A DNA stretch of 64,000 bases from Galbula dea (Eukaryota > Chordata > Aves > Piciformes > Galbulidae). The DNA lies in assembly GCA_013399015.1 (NCBI GenBank), contig VWZX01000778.1:280095-344094 (forward strand). Reading direction: 5' to 3'. The notes below the pieces were generated by a model. That model searched no databases. It was given only the letters and a program-made list of their open reading frames with translations, and was not told the DNA's origin. This document shows, one piece after another, positions 34,501-47,629 of the stretch (positions within the stretch are counted from its first letter, which is position 1; the number at the start of each line of letters is the position of its first letter). A program made the translations under genes and the position numbers.

Positions 34501-37500
34501 CAGGCTGCAATAGAACCTAACTGGCATTTCTGCATGGACTGCCACAAAAAGGCACCTGCAAAAGGGTCAGACTCTCCAGAACCTTCAGATCATCTTATTT
34601 TTCCCCTGCCCACAGTGGCTCTTGCTAGATTCCATCCATCACTGTCTTCCAAGCTCAAGCCTTGTCTGCCCAGACAAAAGGGGTACAAAAAGACTGTTCA
34701 GGATTCAGTCCCTTGATAATGCCAACATTAACTTCCCACAGGAACTGTCATGATCCTGATGAAAATTAATATCCCTATGGCAGTAAGACTACTGCTTAAG
34801 CTCTCTTGAAGCAGAAGGCTCAAGAAGTTACAGCCAAAGATGATATCAAAAGATAAGAAAGTAAGCACAAACATGAATGACACAGCTGACAAAGCATCCG
34901 ACAATTCTTATAGATAGTTGAGAAGAAAACAAATTGTTCTTCAATCTGAAGTTCAGATGTCAGCTTCTATCTGTCCTGCACAGCTGCTTGAGCAACCAAA
35001 CCAGTGATCTTTGGGGCAAGTCTCTTAAAGCTGCTACTTGAGCTCACCCTGTTAGGCAACACCATGAGTCACTGGAACAGCATATTCTGACACCCAGAGC
35101 AGAACTGTACAGTGAGGGAGAGAAACACACTCTGGAATTACTGTAACATAGTTTAAAGCCCTGAAGTTTAAGTTAACAGTAACATGCTTCCTTCAGAAAG
35201 GCAAATGAAGTCAAATATGCCTCCACACTTCACATGCCATTTCAAACAACTACAAAGAAAAATAATATACATATATATGATATAATGATTCGTCCTATGA
35301 TACAGAATTGAAAAGACAATTTGATTTTAATAAAGTATTCAAAACATGAAAGAGTCTAAGCTTGATCAACCCTGACAGATGATAATGATGATGGCACAGA
35401 ATGTAAAAGCAGACTTCATTAACGTAGAAACATCTAAAGTCAACAGGCACCAAAAAAAGCATAAATGGTCAAACAATGAGATTAGATAAAATCCTCCAGT
35501 TCAGGAACAGAATCCTTACAGATGGACAGTTAGCTGCAATAATAAGAAACACCACACTAAACACACTACCAATTTGCTGAAACTACTCTTCAAAAGTCAT
35601 GGGTTACAGAAGAACATAAGCCTCAGAATCTGACTGGAGAGGACACTTAAGACTCAATTATACCTTTTAGCATGTGTTCTGTAAGAGATGCCCCATTTAA
35701 TAATTTTTTATTTCACTTTCAAGGTTATTCCTAATGAGTGCTTCAAGTTACACACTAGTAAATGACCTTTTGAAAAAGCAAGCTCAGAATCAGTGAACAA
35801 AAATACTCCAAATTCTGAAAGAAATTCATAGCAAAATGCCCATAGTCTTGGTAAAAATTATCAGATAGTGACAACCACTTTGCCCTTCTGTACACACTGT
35901 CATATTACAAACCATGACAACAAACCTAACTTTCCACTGGTTTTACTGCAAAGCACCTTATACATGTCTTTACCCCAATTCCCCACAAGCTTAGGGAAGC
36001 TATGCACAGGTTTTATTTCATCCAGCTCTGAGAATACAACTATTCCCTATAGTGAAACATGGCTAAAACTTAAAGCATAACAATACTACCCTAAAGTTTC
36101 AGGCATGAAGTGGAAAAGAAAATAAACAGCACCTGACCCACAGGCCAACCTCTCATAGAAACAAAAGGCCCTCATCCAGAGGAGCACAGATATCTTTTAT
36201 ACTTGTGCTATGCACAGAAAATACCATAATGAACAGAAAAGTATAAAACCTTTTACATCTCCTTCAAAAATGGCTCCTCTACCCAAAAAATTTCTTAATG
36301 TTAAACTGAAAGATGAATATGCAACATTTACTGAATCACTTCCCAGCCTTTATTAGCTAGTTAGCTCATCCTAACTGAACCTAGCTTATGAGATCTGAAA
36401 GAATCACAGAATAGGTAGTGCAATTAACAACTAACAAGATAAACACAAACAGCAGCATTTAACAGTTTCATGTGCTTCATTTGTTATGCATTTTTACAGC
36501 AAGAGGCAGAACCAATAAATAACTTCATTAAAATCTCATTAGCGCTGATCAATGAGTACAAAAGAGAATATAATAACAAAGCTGAATTTGTGTTAGTGAA
36601 GGAGAAACAGGATTTTTGTTTTTCAGGGCTCAAGTAAAAATTGACCTAAACTTTAACTAATCTTCTGCATTATCTGCAGCAAAAGAAAGACAGATGAGTG
36701 TAAACACAGCAGAAATAATGCAACATTTGTTCATATGATTTAGTACTAGACTAACCACTGTCTTTATAGGAAAGAACCAAACCATCTCCACAACACAGCA
36801 CTAGACTGCCTAATTTCTACACTTCTTTACAGAAAGCCAGCTGCTAAAATAAAATGTGCCCAGTCTATTCAAGCAATTTGATGCAACTGCAGGTGAGAAT
36901 TCATTCTTTTCTCAAGAGGATAGATTATGATTTTTAGCCTAAATAACTTAGGTTTACACAGTTACACTCTCCATGTCTATACTCACTGTTAACTATTTCC
37001 TTTCTAACAACTCTTGGAAATACCAAGCAACTTAGATCAAATTTAGAAGCAATTAGATGTTAAAGATGCTTAAATTCCTAAATATTTCATGAAAAGAAGC
37101 AGAGGTATAAATAATGACTCATGAGAAAAGCCAGCAGCACACAGCTCTCATGTATTGTCTTGGTAGGAGATAAGAGCACACACCTGCCAACCATCTGATC
37201 AGTAAGACTAGCTACTGCATGAGCTTCCTTGCTTGGTGACAGTGTCAAAGGATGTGGTGGAGAGAACAGGGCACAAGGCTTGGGCTTGTAGGAAGTTTAT
37301 AGAATCTTTTATTTCCTCCCACCTTTGACAAAGCACAGCTTGGGAAAGTGTTCACTGCACACCAAATCTGTCTTAAATACAGGAAAACCACACTCTAGAG
37401 AAAGGAGCACTGGGTTCAAACAAGTGTGGGAGATACATCTCCCTGGAAGCAAGAGGTCTCCACCTTAAGTTGACAGGACGAGAAGAGCAGAAATCCAGCA

Positions 37501-40500
37501 TAAAGCTACTACTTTGGACAAGAGAACCCTCCCACTCACCTTCAGGTGACAGAAATTGGTCCTGCACCACAGAACAATGGCTGATGTGGAAGAATCCAGT
37601 GGGTTTAAGGGGAACATAAAATGCTTTCATCTTGAAATTCTGGCTTTCAAAGGGCATTACATGGACTCAAACTGAGAGACTGACATACTTACACTGCAAT
37701 CCAACTTGCAGTTCTTGTAAACATGAACTTCTATCTACATAGCTTAAAGCACTATAGTTTGCTAACCATAAATCAAATATAAAACATAGCACCATCATTG
37801 CAGTTGAAGTGACTTTTATGTTAATAAATCAGAGTATTTCCCCCATATTTATTCTGAAATTACACAGCACTTCTTCCATAATGAATCTAAATACTGCATG
37901 AGCTGAACTTCACATTTATAGATATTTTACAAAAAGATAAAGCTTTCCAATATAACATCTTACCTGCATTACTTGGTCTTTTTGATACCACATATATCAC
38001 AGTTTACTTACGTAGATGATATTATGAAAACATTCCTAAGAGACAACAGACTAAATTATCATCTCATTCAACATTTTTTCCCCTCTCATTCTACCCCTGT
38101 TCTGTCTTGAGGCTTATGGGGCAAGCAGTGCAAGGGACAAATGGAAGAGACCAAGCTAGCTACTGACAGGGTTGGAAACAAAACAGGAAGACACTGCCAG
38201 CCTGCAGATCAGCTTCCCACTTTGATCACAGCTGTACATTCCACCTGCTTAGAGCGGCAACAGCTACACAAGCTCAGCCTTCCCCTAGTCAAAACAGAAG
38301 AGTCAGCTGAGATGTGCTCACTGAAAAGACATGACACAGATTACTGACCCTTCTGTAGGCAGATAGGAATTGCCTCCCAACAACTTTGGAGAATCAAAGC
38401 AGTAGCCTGAGGTGGGGAAAATAAAGAGACTTTCTTCTTTGCCTTCGTTACCCACAGCAAGGTGCATCCAGACACAGCCTGAAGGAGCATGAGCTATAGA
38501 AAAGTGATGGAATAAATACAAAAAAAACCCCACACACAACACAGAGGAAAGGAGAGGAAAAACATCAAAGGAAACTGCAGCTAGCAGCTGGGAGGAGAGA
38601 TTAAATCCCTTGTTAAAGATCTACATTTTACAGGGCTTGCTAAAACATATATAAAGGGGAATTTCTAGTATTATATCCACCTGTCTGTCACCCTTTTTAG
38701 CCTCCAGGGCAAAGAGTGTGTTGCTTTAAGCAACTATATTACACTACTTGGGTATTGTTATTTACAAAGTGCTCTATGTTCACCTATTGCTTTACAGACA
38801 ACTGAAGTGACAGCTCAGGCCTGAAATAAGATGCAACATTTAATAAGAGGCAGGACAGCTCAGGATGACAGTAAGCAAAAAGAAACTGTATGAAAAACAT
38901 GCATCAAAACAGTAAAAGAGGAGACATATAATGTGCTTGCAAATAATTAGTTACTATTTTTAAATCAAAGAACTGCGATCTAAGGATTAAGAGCAGATGA
39001 CTTGGGATGAAAATAAATAAGTCTGTGTCCTCTACCAAATTCAGGCACCACCAGTCAACATACTCTTTGATAAATTCATACAGCCTCATCTAAGCTTTAA
39101 GGAAAATGACAGCATTTCCTCCTGTAAGTCCAGAAAAGGCTGTTTTAGTAGCATAATAAATTGCATAGAATCTCAAATACTTTCTGCACCAGATCCCCTA
39201 AGTAGTGTTTGAACCACAAGGGATTTTTCTGAGCTATGCTAGCTTGATGGAAACAAGGCAATAGAATTACCCAACAACCTAGGGAGAATGAGCCAACTCC
39301 TAATCACTTTTTACTAGAAAAAAGTGAGAACTTACTGCTTTTTCCTGTTTCCTGTTCAACTAGCTGGATTTTATTTGCAATTCTTCTTTGTTATACTACA
39401 CAATGGCTAAACCTCAAAATCTGTCCCAAAATGCTTGCAGACAAGTTCCAATCAACCTTTAACTTTCTTACCAATGAACTACTGAGTTTATTCAGTCTCA
39501 TGCCATAACATAGATCATTCAGGCACCTACAGTCATGGAACCTTTCTCCCCTCCTAATTTTCCCCATTTTTCAGTATCTTTTTGAATAGACACTAGAATT
39601 ATTCTGTGTTTTAGCACAGCCTCAAATGATGCATTCTAAGGTCATGAAACTTCCTTCTCCTAAATGAAACTACTCTGTTTCTTCAGCTGAAGATTGTACT
39701 CACCCTCTTACCTCCTCAGAGATAAATAGGTGCTCAGGTTCAAACTGTTCTCACGCGTAACCCAGTCTATTTTTCTGGAGCTGCTGCCCTCAACTGTCTT
39801 ACATTCTCCAGTCCATAACTGTGACCTACAACCTTTCATTGTGAATGCACCATCTTAAACTGGATTGTATTAAAATGCATCTTGTTCAAATAAGCACATA
39901 CTGCCAAACTGGGTCAGTCTGTGCAATTCATTTTCTACCTTAATTAATCAACATTTAGTGTCACCAGAAATTTTTATCTAAGACAGCATGTATTTTCTTA
40001 TGGTTTAAGGTACTGAACTGTACTCAGGATGATCTTAACTTTATAAAGCAATAAAACCCTGTCTATCTTTTCCCAGGTTGTGGGTTTTTTCCCTAGAATA
40101 CTGACATATTACCAACTCCTAGGGCTGGTGGTATGTAAACTAAAATATATATAAAATTAACCTCACAGAGCCTGAAAGAGACTATTGGAAGGGGCCACTC
40201 CCATTATTAGTAAAAGCCTGAAAACCAGCTGGGACATCTGAAAGTTAATACACCACTGCAGGCCACCAAAGTAGTGAATGAAAGGCAAACCTAATGCAGC
40301 ATGATTACTGAAGGCTCTAAGCAAATGCAGCGCTGCATGCTGAACTAGCTGCCAGCAGTAGGAATGCCAGCTTGTAAAGTCTGCTAAGAAGGAATTACAA
40401 TAATTGGGGATTGTAGTCATGAGCTACTACAGCAAGTCACTGCAGGACAATAAGAGTGAAGCCTATGTAACCTGATAAAATACAGCTCTCCAAGTGTTCC

Positions 40501-43500
40501 TGAAAAAGATAGGAGCACAAGCAGCACCAAGATCTTTTGGTTTATTTCTTGTACCTGAATGGCTCTTAAGTCTAACCAGAAAAGGAAAGAAAACTCTTCA
40601 AATTAAAAATCTCCAGAGTCCAACAGGTTTTTTTTGTTTTGCAGGGAGTGGAGGGCAGGGAATTAAGTGGCTTCAGTGAAAAATATAACACTAACTACAA
40701 GACAGACCAAAATAAGGGATTTTGCAACTCTATCTGATAAATGACCTAACAGGCTAAATCAGAATATAGGCTAAAAGCACATAGTAATGGTAAGGCTGCT
40801 TTCAAAGCAGCTATATGAAAGCAATTTGGCTTCTCTCTCCACCACCTACTTGGAATACTGGAGTTTTTATCAAACCTGAAATTACCAGAGCCTTCACTAA
40901 GTTAAGGTTAACACAGACAAGGTAAAGTAAAACCTGAACTACAGCCAAAACAGAGTATGGTGACCATGAAACTGTAAAGCACATAAAATGCAATACTCTA
41001 AAGTGTATTCTTCCTAAGGTCTTAACTGCACAAAGTGCTTTAAACATGCTGTACAGATTAGTTTAATCCCACAGAGCCAAGAAGCAGGATTTTCATCCAG
41101 AATGTATTACTGCTTGTGCCTTTGTCCTTCTGAATCATGGCTGCCACATCCAAGAGGTTAACAGCTGAAAATTAGCATATTCCTGTAACATTTGAGAATG
41201 CCTTAAAGAACTGATTAATTTCTTACCTGTTAATATATTCCCCTCTCCCCCCATTACAGATCACAAAAATTAACAAGTTCATGTCAGTAGTACACCATTT
41301 GAAAATATTTAGGATAGTTTTGTTCCTGAATCCTCATGTCCACACTCAGTATTTTCATAGTATTGGTGCACAGTCAACAAGAGTTACTCTATTTACCCCT
41401 CAGTTTAGCAGAGGGTCCTGAGTTTCAGATGTTATACTTGAGTCATTCCTAGGAACATGGCAATCCCCTGAAGAGTGAATATGACTTCACGAACATCAGC
41501 CTCACAAGCAGCTACAAAACAAAGACCAATAGATTTTTTTTTTTAAGTCTGGTTTTCCTCTATTCAAGTATTTTGACCTTTACAAAACTCTAAACCACTA
41601 AAGAAAACAAAAATGCCAAGAAACAGCTGTAAAAATGGCACAAACAAAACAGTTTTTGCACACTTTGAAACACTTTACAAAGTCTTCTAGATCTTGGCAA
41701 ACACTAATAACTGGGTCAAATTTCCTAAGTTTGCAGATATATGATCAGTTTCACAAATAATTTAAACACAATTGGAACGTGTGTTAAAATTCTATTTACA
41801 TTCACCTAAGATCATGAATAACTAACTACAGGAACTTAAAGATGTTTTATGTTACAAAGTATTTTCCTAAATCTAGCAAAAGCTTAAGGTAACTCTTTTA
41901 GGGAGGCTGTGATACCCTACAAGCAAGTGCAGTACAGGATATGAGTGAGCTGGTATGTGGAACAAGATATAAGGAACACAACTAAGATGCTCTACAGAGG
42001 AAAGAACTTAATGTAACTTAAAAACAGATTTATACAGCTATGCAAATACTTACATGAATTGAAGAGGGGCTTTTGACAATTCATTGTGGTACAGTATCTG
42101 AATGGGCACAAGAGCAGCCAAGTCATCAGCATCACTGATTATCAAATGTATGCTTTGAAAAAATGTCAGTAGGCTGTCTCAGACTGTCAAACCCAGTCTT
42201 TTTTTACAAATATAAAGAGATGATGGCTTGTAAAATAATGTTTTAAAGTCAGTTAAAGCCAAGAAAGATCAGAATGAACATAAAGAAATCTTCCCTCTAC
42301 CCAACTTCAACCAATGCAATGGACTCAAACTATGATGCTGAAGGTTGAGTTCTTTACTCTTCTTGTGCACTTCATGATCTGATGCCACACAGGCAGTAAA
42401 AAGCCTAAATTTCACAAATCTTACTGTTTTTAATGAAAGACTTTGGCTCCTTAATGCCTTTGTAACATCAGACCTTAACACTTCAGGCCCACATTACACT
42501 ATATTGATTAAAACAGTAATTCAGAAAAAAATAGTGAAAAGAAAAGGGAGGCTGAACAATCACAGTCAATCTCATCACCTCAATGACAAGCTGTGAACGT
42601 AATTAATCCTACATTTATTTAGAGAACTTCACAGCCTACATATAAAGCAACAATTCCCTGCTGGCACTAGGTAATTATGTTGTAACAAGGACTAGGTTTA
42701 GATTATAACAAAGAGATGAAAACAGACCTATGAAGCTAGCCTATCTTTTAGGGTATGTCTCGCCTGCAAACCAAGAAAAGCAAACATAACATTCTTAGGA
42801 ATATATGACAACTTTAATTTAGTTAGTTCCAATCATGATAGCAGCTTCTACAGAGGCTGTATAAATGCCATGCCTGAACTGATATGTTACACCTGCAGTC
42901 ACCGAAATTAGCAAGATTACATTTGTCCTCAGTTGCAGAGTACATATATGTGAAGGAGACTACAGAGCACACACACATTAAAGCAGCCTGTATACCTGCA
43001 TAACAGATCAAGCTGCAGATTCAGTTCCACTGGACACACTGAGGCAACTTAACAACTCATCTCTCAACATACAGATCTCCTTTACTGCATGAGTTGAAGC
43101 TACTACAATACACAACAAAATGACTTTATAGTTTTTTGCAATACAACAAAACATGAATAAAAGGTGAGATGCTAAGATAAGAAGTAGAAAAACAATGATA
43201 ATGGAAAAGAAGCTACATGGGACCAAAGACCTTATTCTCCTGTATTTCCTCATACCCATAAAACTAAGTATACAGCTATACAACTTTGTATAACTATAGG
43301 AACCCCTGGAAAACTGCCAGGGACACGAACAGCTTCACCTCCAGTTCAGGAACACTGAAAATACATATTTGCTGATACTAAAATAGTACATAATTAAAAC
43401 TAAACATGTACTTAACTGTTAGGTAAAATATATCTTAAGTCAGCATGGGCTCAATTGTTCTTCTGTAAGACACACTGAACAGTATGTACTTAACTGCCTG

Positions 43501-46500
43501 CTTGGACGAGGACTCATAGAACCTCATTCAGCTTGCACCTAACTACGCACGTTATGGGCAGCAGCCAAGCTACCAGAAGGCACACATGTATAACAGTGGA
43601 CAACAAAAGGCAATGTGAATAGAGACTAGGATAAAGGGGACTGCAAAACACTGGAGGAAGATATCAGGCTACACAAAGGAACCTCAGCTCAGCAAGAGTC
43701 AGTGGGTAAACTACTCTGACTTCTATAAATGACACGACTCCTATGGGGTCACAGACACAACCTTCCTCTGGCAGAAGGGAAAAAGCTCTCCTGCAACAAA
43801 CACACACCTAGAGTCCCTTGGTCCTAGAAGCCTGTATTGCAGCTATCAGACAACCTGTGGATTCCCCAAAGCTCCTGCTCCTCTCCCTCATCTCTTTCTG
43901 CTCCAGTAAACTATGGAAGATGGAGAAAAGCTCAGACTGCTAATACAAATTCAGATATAGCTTCACGTTGGAGAGGCTGCCATATGCATCATAGTGGTTT
44001 GTAAAAGTTCTGACCTAAAGAAAGTATGCAAACCAGACAAACTAAATTGAGTTTTATTATGTAAATGAAAGTAAGAACAGAAGTGACAGCAGGGGGGATG
44101 ATAAGCTCACTTAGCAGGGGGATCAAATGAAGTGATGACATGTCATTATGACCTCAGGGGTTAAAGATGCAATTTTCCATCTGGCTGCATCTGGCTTTTC
44201 AACATAAATGTTGACACCACCTGCTGAGATTTACTACAAGCTGCCTCCATAGGTCTTTGTCTAGCTTTTACTACCCAGGTTAATATTTACTTTTCCCTCT
44301 TTTCCAGTAAGTTCTGCTGAGCAACTTGTTCCCTTCGTTCAAAACCTAATGAGCAGTTGAAAGGATTTTACATGCCTCTCCATCCAACACATCATATTAC
44401 TAACAGTACCTTCACAAGCAGCTCAAAGGGATACTAGAAACCTAGAGAGCAGGTAAAACTAGCTTTAAGATTGCAAACAGGAAGATGAACTTTTAGCTAT
44501 ACTTGTTAATATCTTGCATAGTCAAGACTTGTAGGAACCTACTTTTCCATTAGTAACAGGTATCTGAATGAAATAATTTTTCTGAAGAAAATATCCTTAG
44601 AATTTAAAGAACTATCTTGTACTCATCATACCAAACTGACTTTTAGCCACCTGCATGTGTTTCATTCAGCAGCTTAATCACTTCCAACTCCATATACACT
44701 GCCCTTAAAATAAATCATCTTTTGCCAGCCCTGTGACACATTCACTTATTCATCTAATTTAGCTACAGCAAAATTGTGATCTCAAACCAAATTTGTTATC
44801 AGCTACTGACACACTGCTGGGTCTAAGGTTTTTGTTTCCACATTGAATATTTAAAAGCTAGTACGTTCTGGTAGCGTTCCTCTCCTGGAGGCTTAATCTG
44901 GAATAGGAGCGTGTGCTTACTACCACTTGACACATCCATTACGTATTTGCCTGTGACAAACTTTTTCTAAACCTACAGCTCAAACTTTTCTCTGCCAGTA
45001 CAGGTAAGCTAAAACCCTTGCTTCCAGCAGTTTTTGAAGTGACCAGATTTTTCACTAAAAGGAACCTACAGTCTGTTTTAACTGTTTCAACAAAGAGGCC
45101 TCAACCTCCACTGTGACTTGGTTACATACCAGTGAAAGATGAGGAGAAAAAAAAAAATCTCTCCAGATTTTGAGAGCACCCTGAGATTACAGCTATGAAA
45201 AAAACAGAAGAAAAAGGAGATAAAAGAAGTTAATGAAACCTGTCCAGAACAAAGAATAGGCAAAAAACCCAACAGATAAAAGAATCCAGACTAATGGGAC
45301 AGGCAAATAACTTAATTGACCACCACAAAAATACCTTTAAATACCTTCCCCTCCCAAAACTCTTTCAGCACAAAGGCAATCACCAGAGGAATGTCATACG
45401 GATGTACCACCCTCCTCTCCAGATGCTTTGCTCACCTTGGCAAGCTGGGAACTCTTGTCCTTAACAGAGAAGTCATCACCCATTTCTCTATACATTAAGG
45501 TATTTATTTTCCCAATGAGAAGTGAATGTTGTTGTTCCCTTAACCAAGGGGAAACACAATGTTGCTGTTCACTCTGCACATCCTTCAGTTCAAGCACACG
45601 CTTCACTGCTAAACTGAGCAGGAATGACTTAAGCATATGCTTAAATGCCTTCCTGATTCAGAGCCTAAAAATAGGAATGCTTTCTGCAGTTCCTCTTTCT
45701 CTTGTTCTCCTAATGACAGACAACTATTGTGCCATGTCATTATGACAATAAGATAGCTTAATTGCCCTCTTTGCAGAAGCTGTCAGTTCTGCTTAACTAG
45801 TACATAATGTATGCGTCTGGGAGTAAATGTGTTAATATATCAGCCCCTTATAGCTACCATACATGTTCCTCTGCTGTATTTAAAGAAAGCCTCAGCTTTT
45901 ATGACTGACTTACTAGGCATTTTATTCATTGATATGGACAGTAGTGACTTTACTGTCTTATGACTCATTTCTTTGTGAAAGATGCATAGAAAAACCTCTC
46001 CCCTTCACTTACTGAACTTTTTCTACTCAACATCAACCTGGACGTGAATTTCCCCACTGTTGTGTTGAAGGTGTGGCCAAAAAAGGCCTGCTCAAAAGTG
46101 ACAGCGTAAAATGAACTGGCTGTTCCTGTAATGAATCAAGATTGATCAATCTAAACGTTTGGGAACACTTGCATTTGCTTTAGGAATTTTGTGCATTGTT
46201 ACCTAGAGGAATATAGCCACTGGAAGCATAGAGAGCATACAACTGTACAACATGTAATAAGCAGCTATGAACTAAAGGCCTTTAATTCCCTAAGAAATAC
46301 TAGCAAGGTCACACCTAAATAATACAGCCTAGGCAAGCTGGCTCAATTCTATTTTGTATTCCCCTTTCTGACCATGATCATTACCAAGTTCCCTCTGCAT
46401 CCCCTCACTGTTTCTTGTGTCTTGGGCTTTTTTCCCTCCCACAATCTCTTGTTAAATTGGGAACTGGAATGCAAAGACTGTTTTTAACCACTGTTTTATG

Positions 46501-47508
46501 AGTCTATATATTGCTATATTAACAAAAGACAACGGCATTTTTTGTGTTTGCATTAGTAGTGCCTTTCTTTTCAGAGAAATATTACTTGCAATTGGCACAC
46601 ATACTTTTGTGGGCCTTCAGAGAAAGCTGTGAAGATGAAAAGGGAGAGGAAAATACCCATCTGTACCAAAAATAGAATAAATCTGACAAGAATAATATAA
46701 AGCTTAGTAAGATTTGAACATGCAGCTTTGCTTTGTTCTTTTAATCCATTTCTCACTGTTACCAATACTTTTGCTTTGAAACCTTTAAACACTGATACTT
46801 CTAAAGAAGTATCTGTAAATAAGTAAAGCCACACTGACTCCTATGAAAGACCACAGGTGAGACAGAAGTACTGAAAGGTAAGGATTTGGTCTGGAAGTAT
46901 CAGAGTCACCACTCCTTCTCAAGCAAAGCACAGCCCAAGCACATTGCCAGGGAAAGCAAGCTGGCAAGCAACTACAGAGGAAGAGTACACAGCATACAGA
47001 TTTGTGACACTCATTCTGGCATTAATAATCAATTGGTACAACTGCTACAGTCCATAAATCAGCTGGTTCATACAAATGGAAACAGTTTGCATGTGCATTT
47101 GACCAGAACTGGAAGCTCTACTGGAAGTTATAATTCAATCCTGACCTAGGAGTTGTTTCTAACCTTTTTCTTAATGTAATGTAAGTGCTACATAAACACT
47201 TTTCTTCTTAAGAAAGAAGAGCACAACTACCCAGAAGCTGTTTTGACCCCAACAAGCCAGTAATATATTAACAAAAATTCACATTTAAAATGCAATTCCT
47301 CCTTTCTCCAATGAGGTAACTACATAAAAAACCCACGGTCCTCACTTATGTAGTAGAGAATAGATGGATAGCTAAGGTTACTAAGTTGAAAAGACTGATC
47401 ACAGTTCCATTTATAGGAGAGAGCTTTTCTTTTGATTTTACTGATACTTTTTCAGAGATGAAGTATGCTAAAGGAACCTCCCACATCAATAACTACTTAA
47501 GAACTTAC
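28529..47508 (-). other. SHQ1 last intron, 19 kb, no recognised gene
   Basis: The intron has GTAAGT at its 5' end (minus strand, 47508) and TTAAAG at its 3' end, phase 2. It is AT-rich. I saw no full-length repeat, RNA gene or conserved coding exon in it. The longest item of interest is a 71-codon minus-strand frame at 28898-29113, listed separately. A fragment reading GAATCTTAGAATCATAGAA near 30072 resembles a CR1 3' tail but is too short to call. Confidence 0.8.
28898..29113 (-). other. Unrecognised 71-codon frame in the last SHQ1 intron
   Basis: Minus-strand frame with a protein-like C-terminus (GMGLIIYDLPVHLHLTDIAG, then a few basic residues and a stop). It sits 370 bp upstream of the terminal SHQ1 exon. 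A possible splice acceptor (GAGTTACAG) lies inside it at 29069-29070. Joining that acceptor to the preceding SHQ1 exon gives a different frame that stops after about 20 codons, so it does not extend SHQ1 in the frame described. I do not recognise the sequence. It may be chance, an old pseudogene or repeat relic, or an alternative last exon. Confidence 0.15.
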
Positions 47509-47629
47509 TTGGTTTTTTGAATCCAGATGCAGTAGTCTGTAATGAAGAGATCATTAAGGATGTAGGCAGGGTCATTCTCCATAAAAGTCTTATGAATGTC
47601 CAGCAGACACTTCAAAACTGCAGCTTTTC
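47509..47629 (-). CDS. SHQ1: SHQ1 penultimate coding exon (121 nt)
   Basis: The acceptor is TTTCCAG|GAAAAG and the donor is ACCAA|GTAAGT. The first two bases complete the glycine codon begun in the preceding exon. Then 39 codons follow, containing KCLLDIHKTF, ENDPAYILNDLFITDYC and WIQKT, and two bases (AA) are left for the next exon. This is the last strongly conserved block of the SHQ1-specific domain, with the NDPAYILNDL-x-I-x-DYC-x-WIQ motif intact. It is separated from the terminal exon by an 18980-bp intron, by far the largest in the window. Confidence 0.96.

Noticed and set aside
36402..36420. GAATCACAGAATAGG, CR1-tail-like words
   Set aside because: Too short; the sequence after it does not follow the CR1 consensus.
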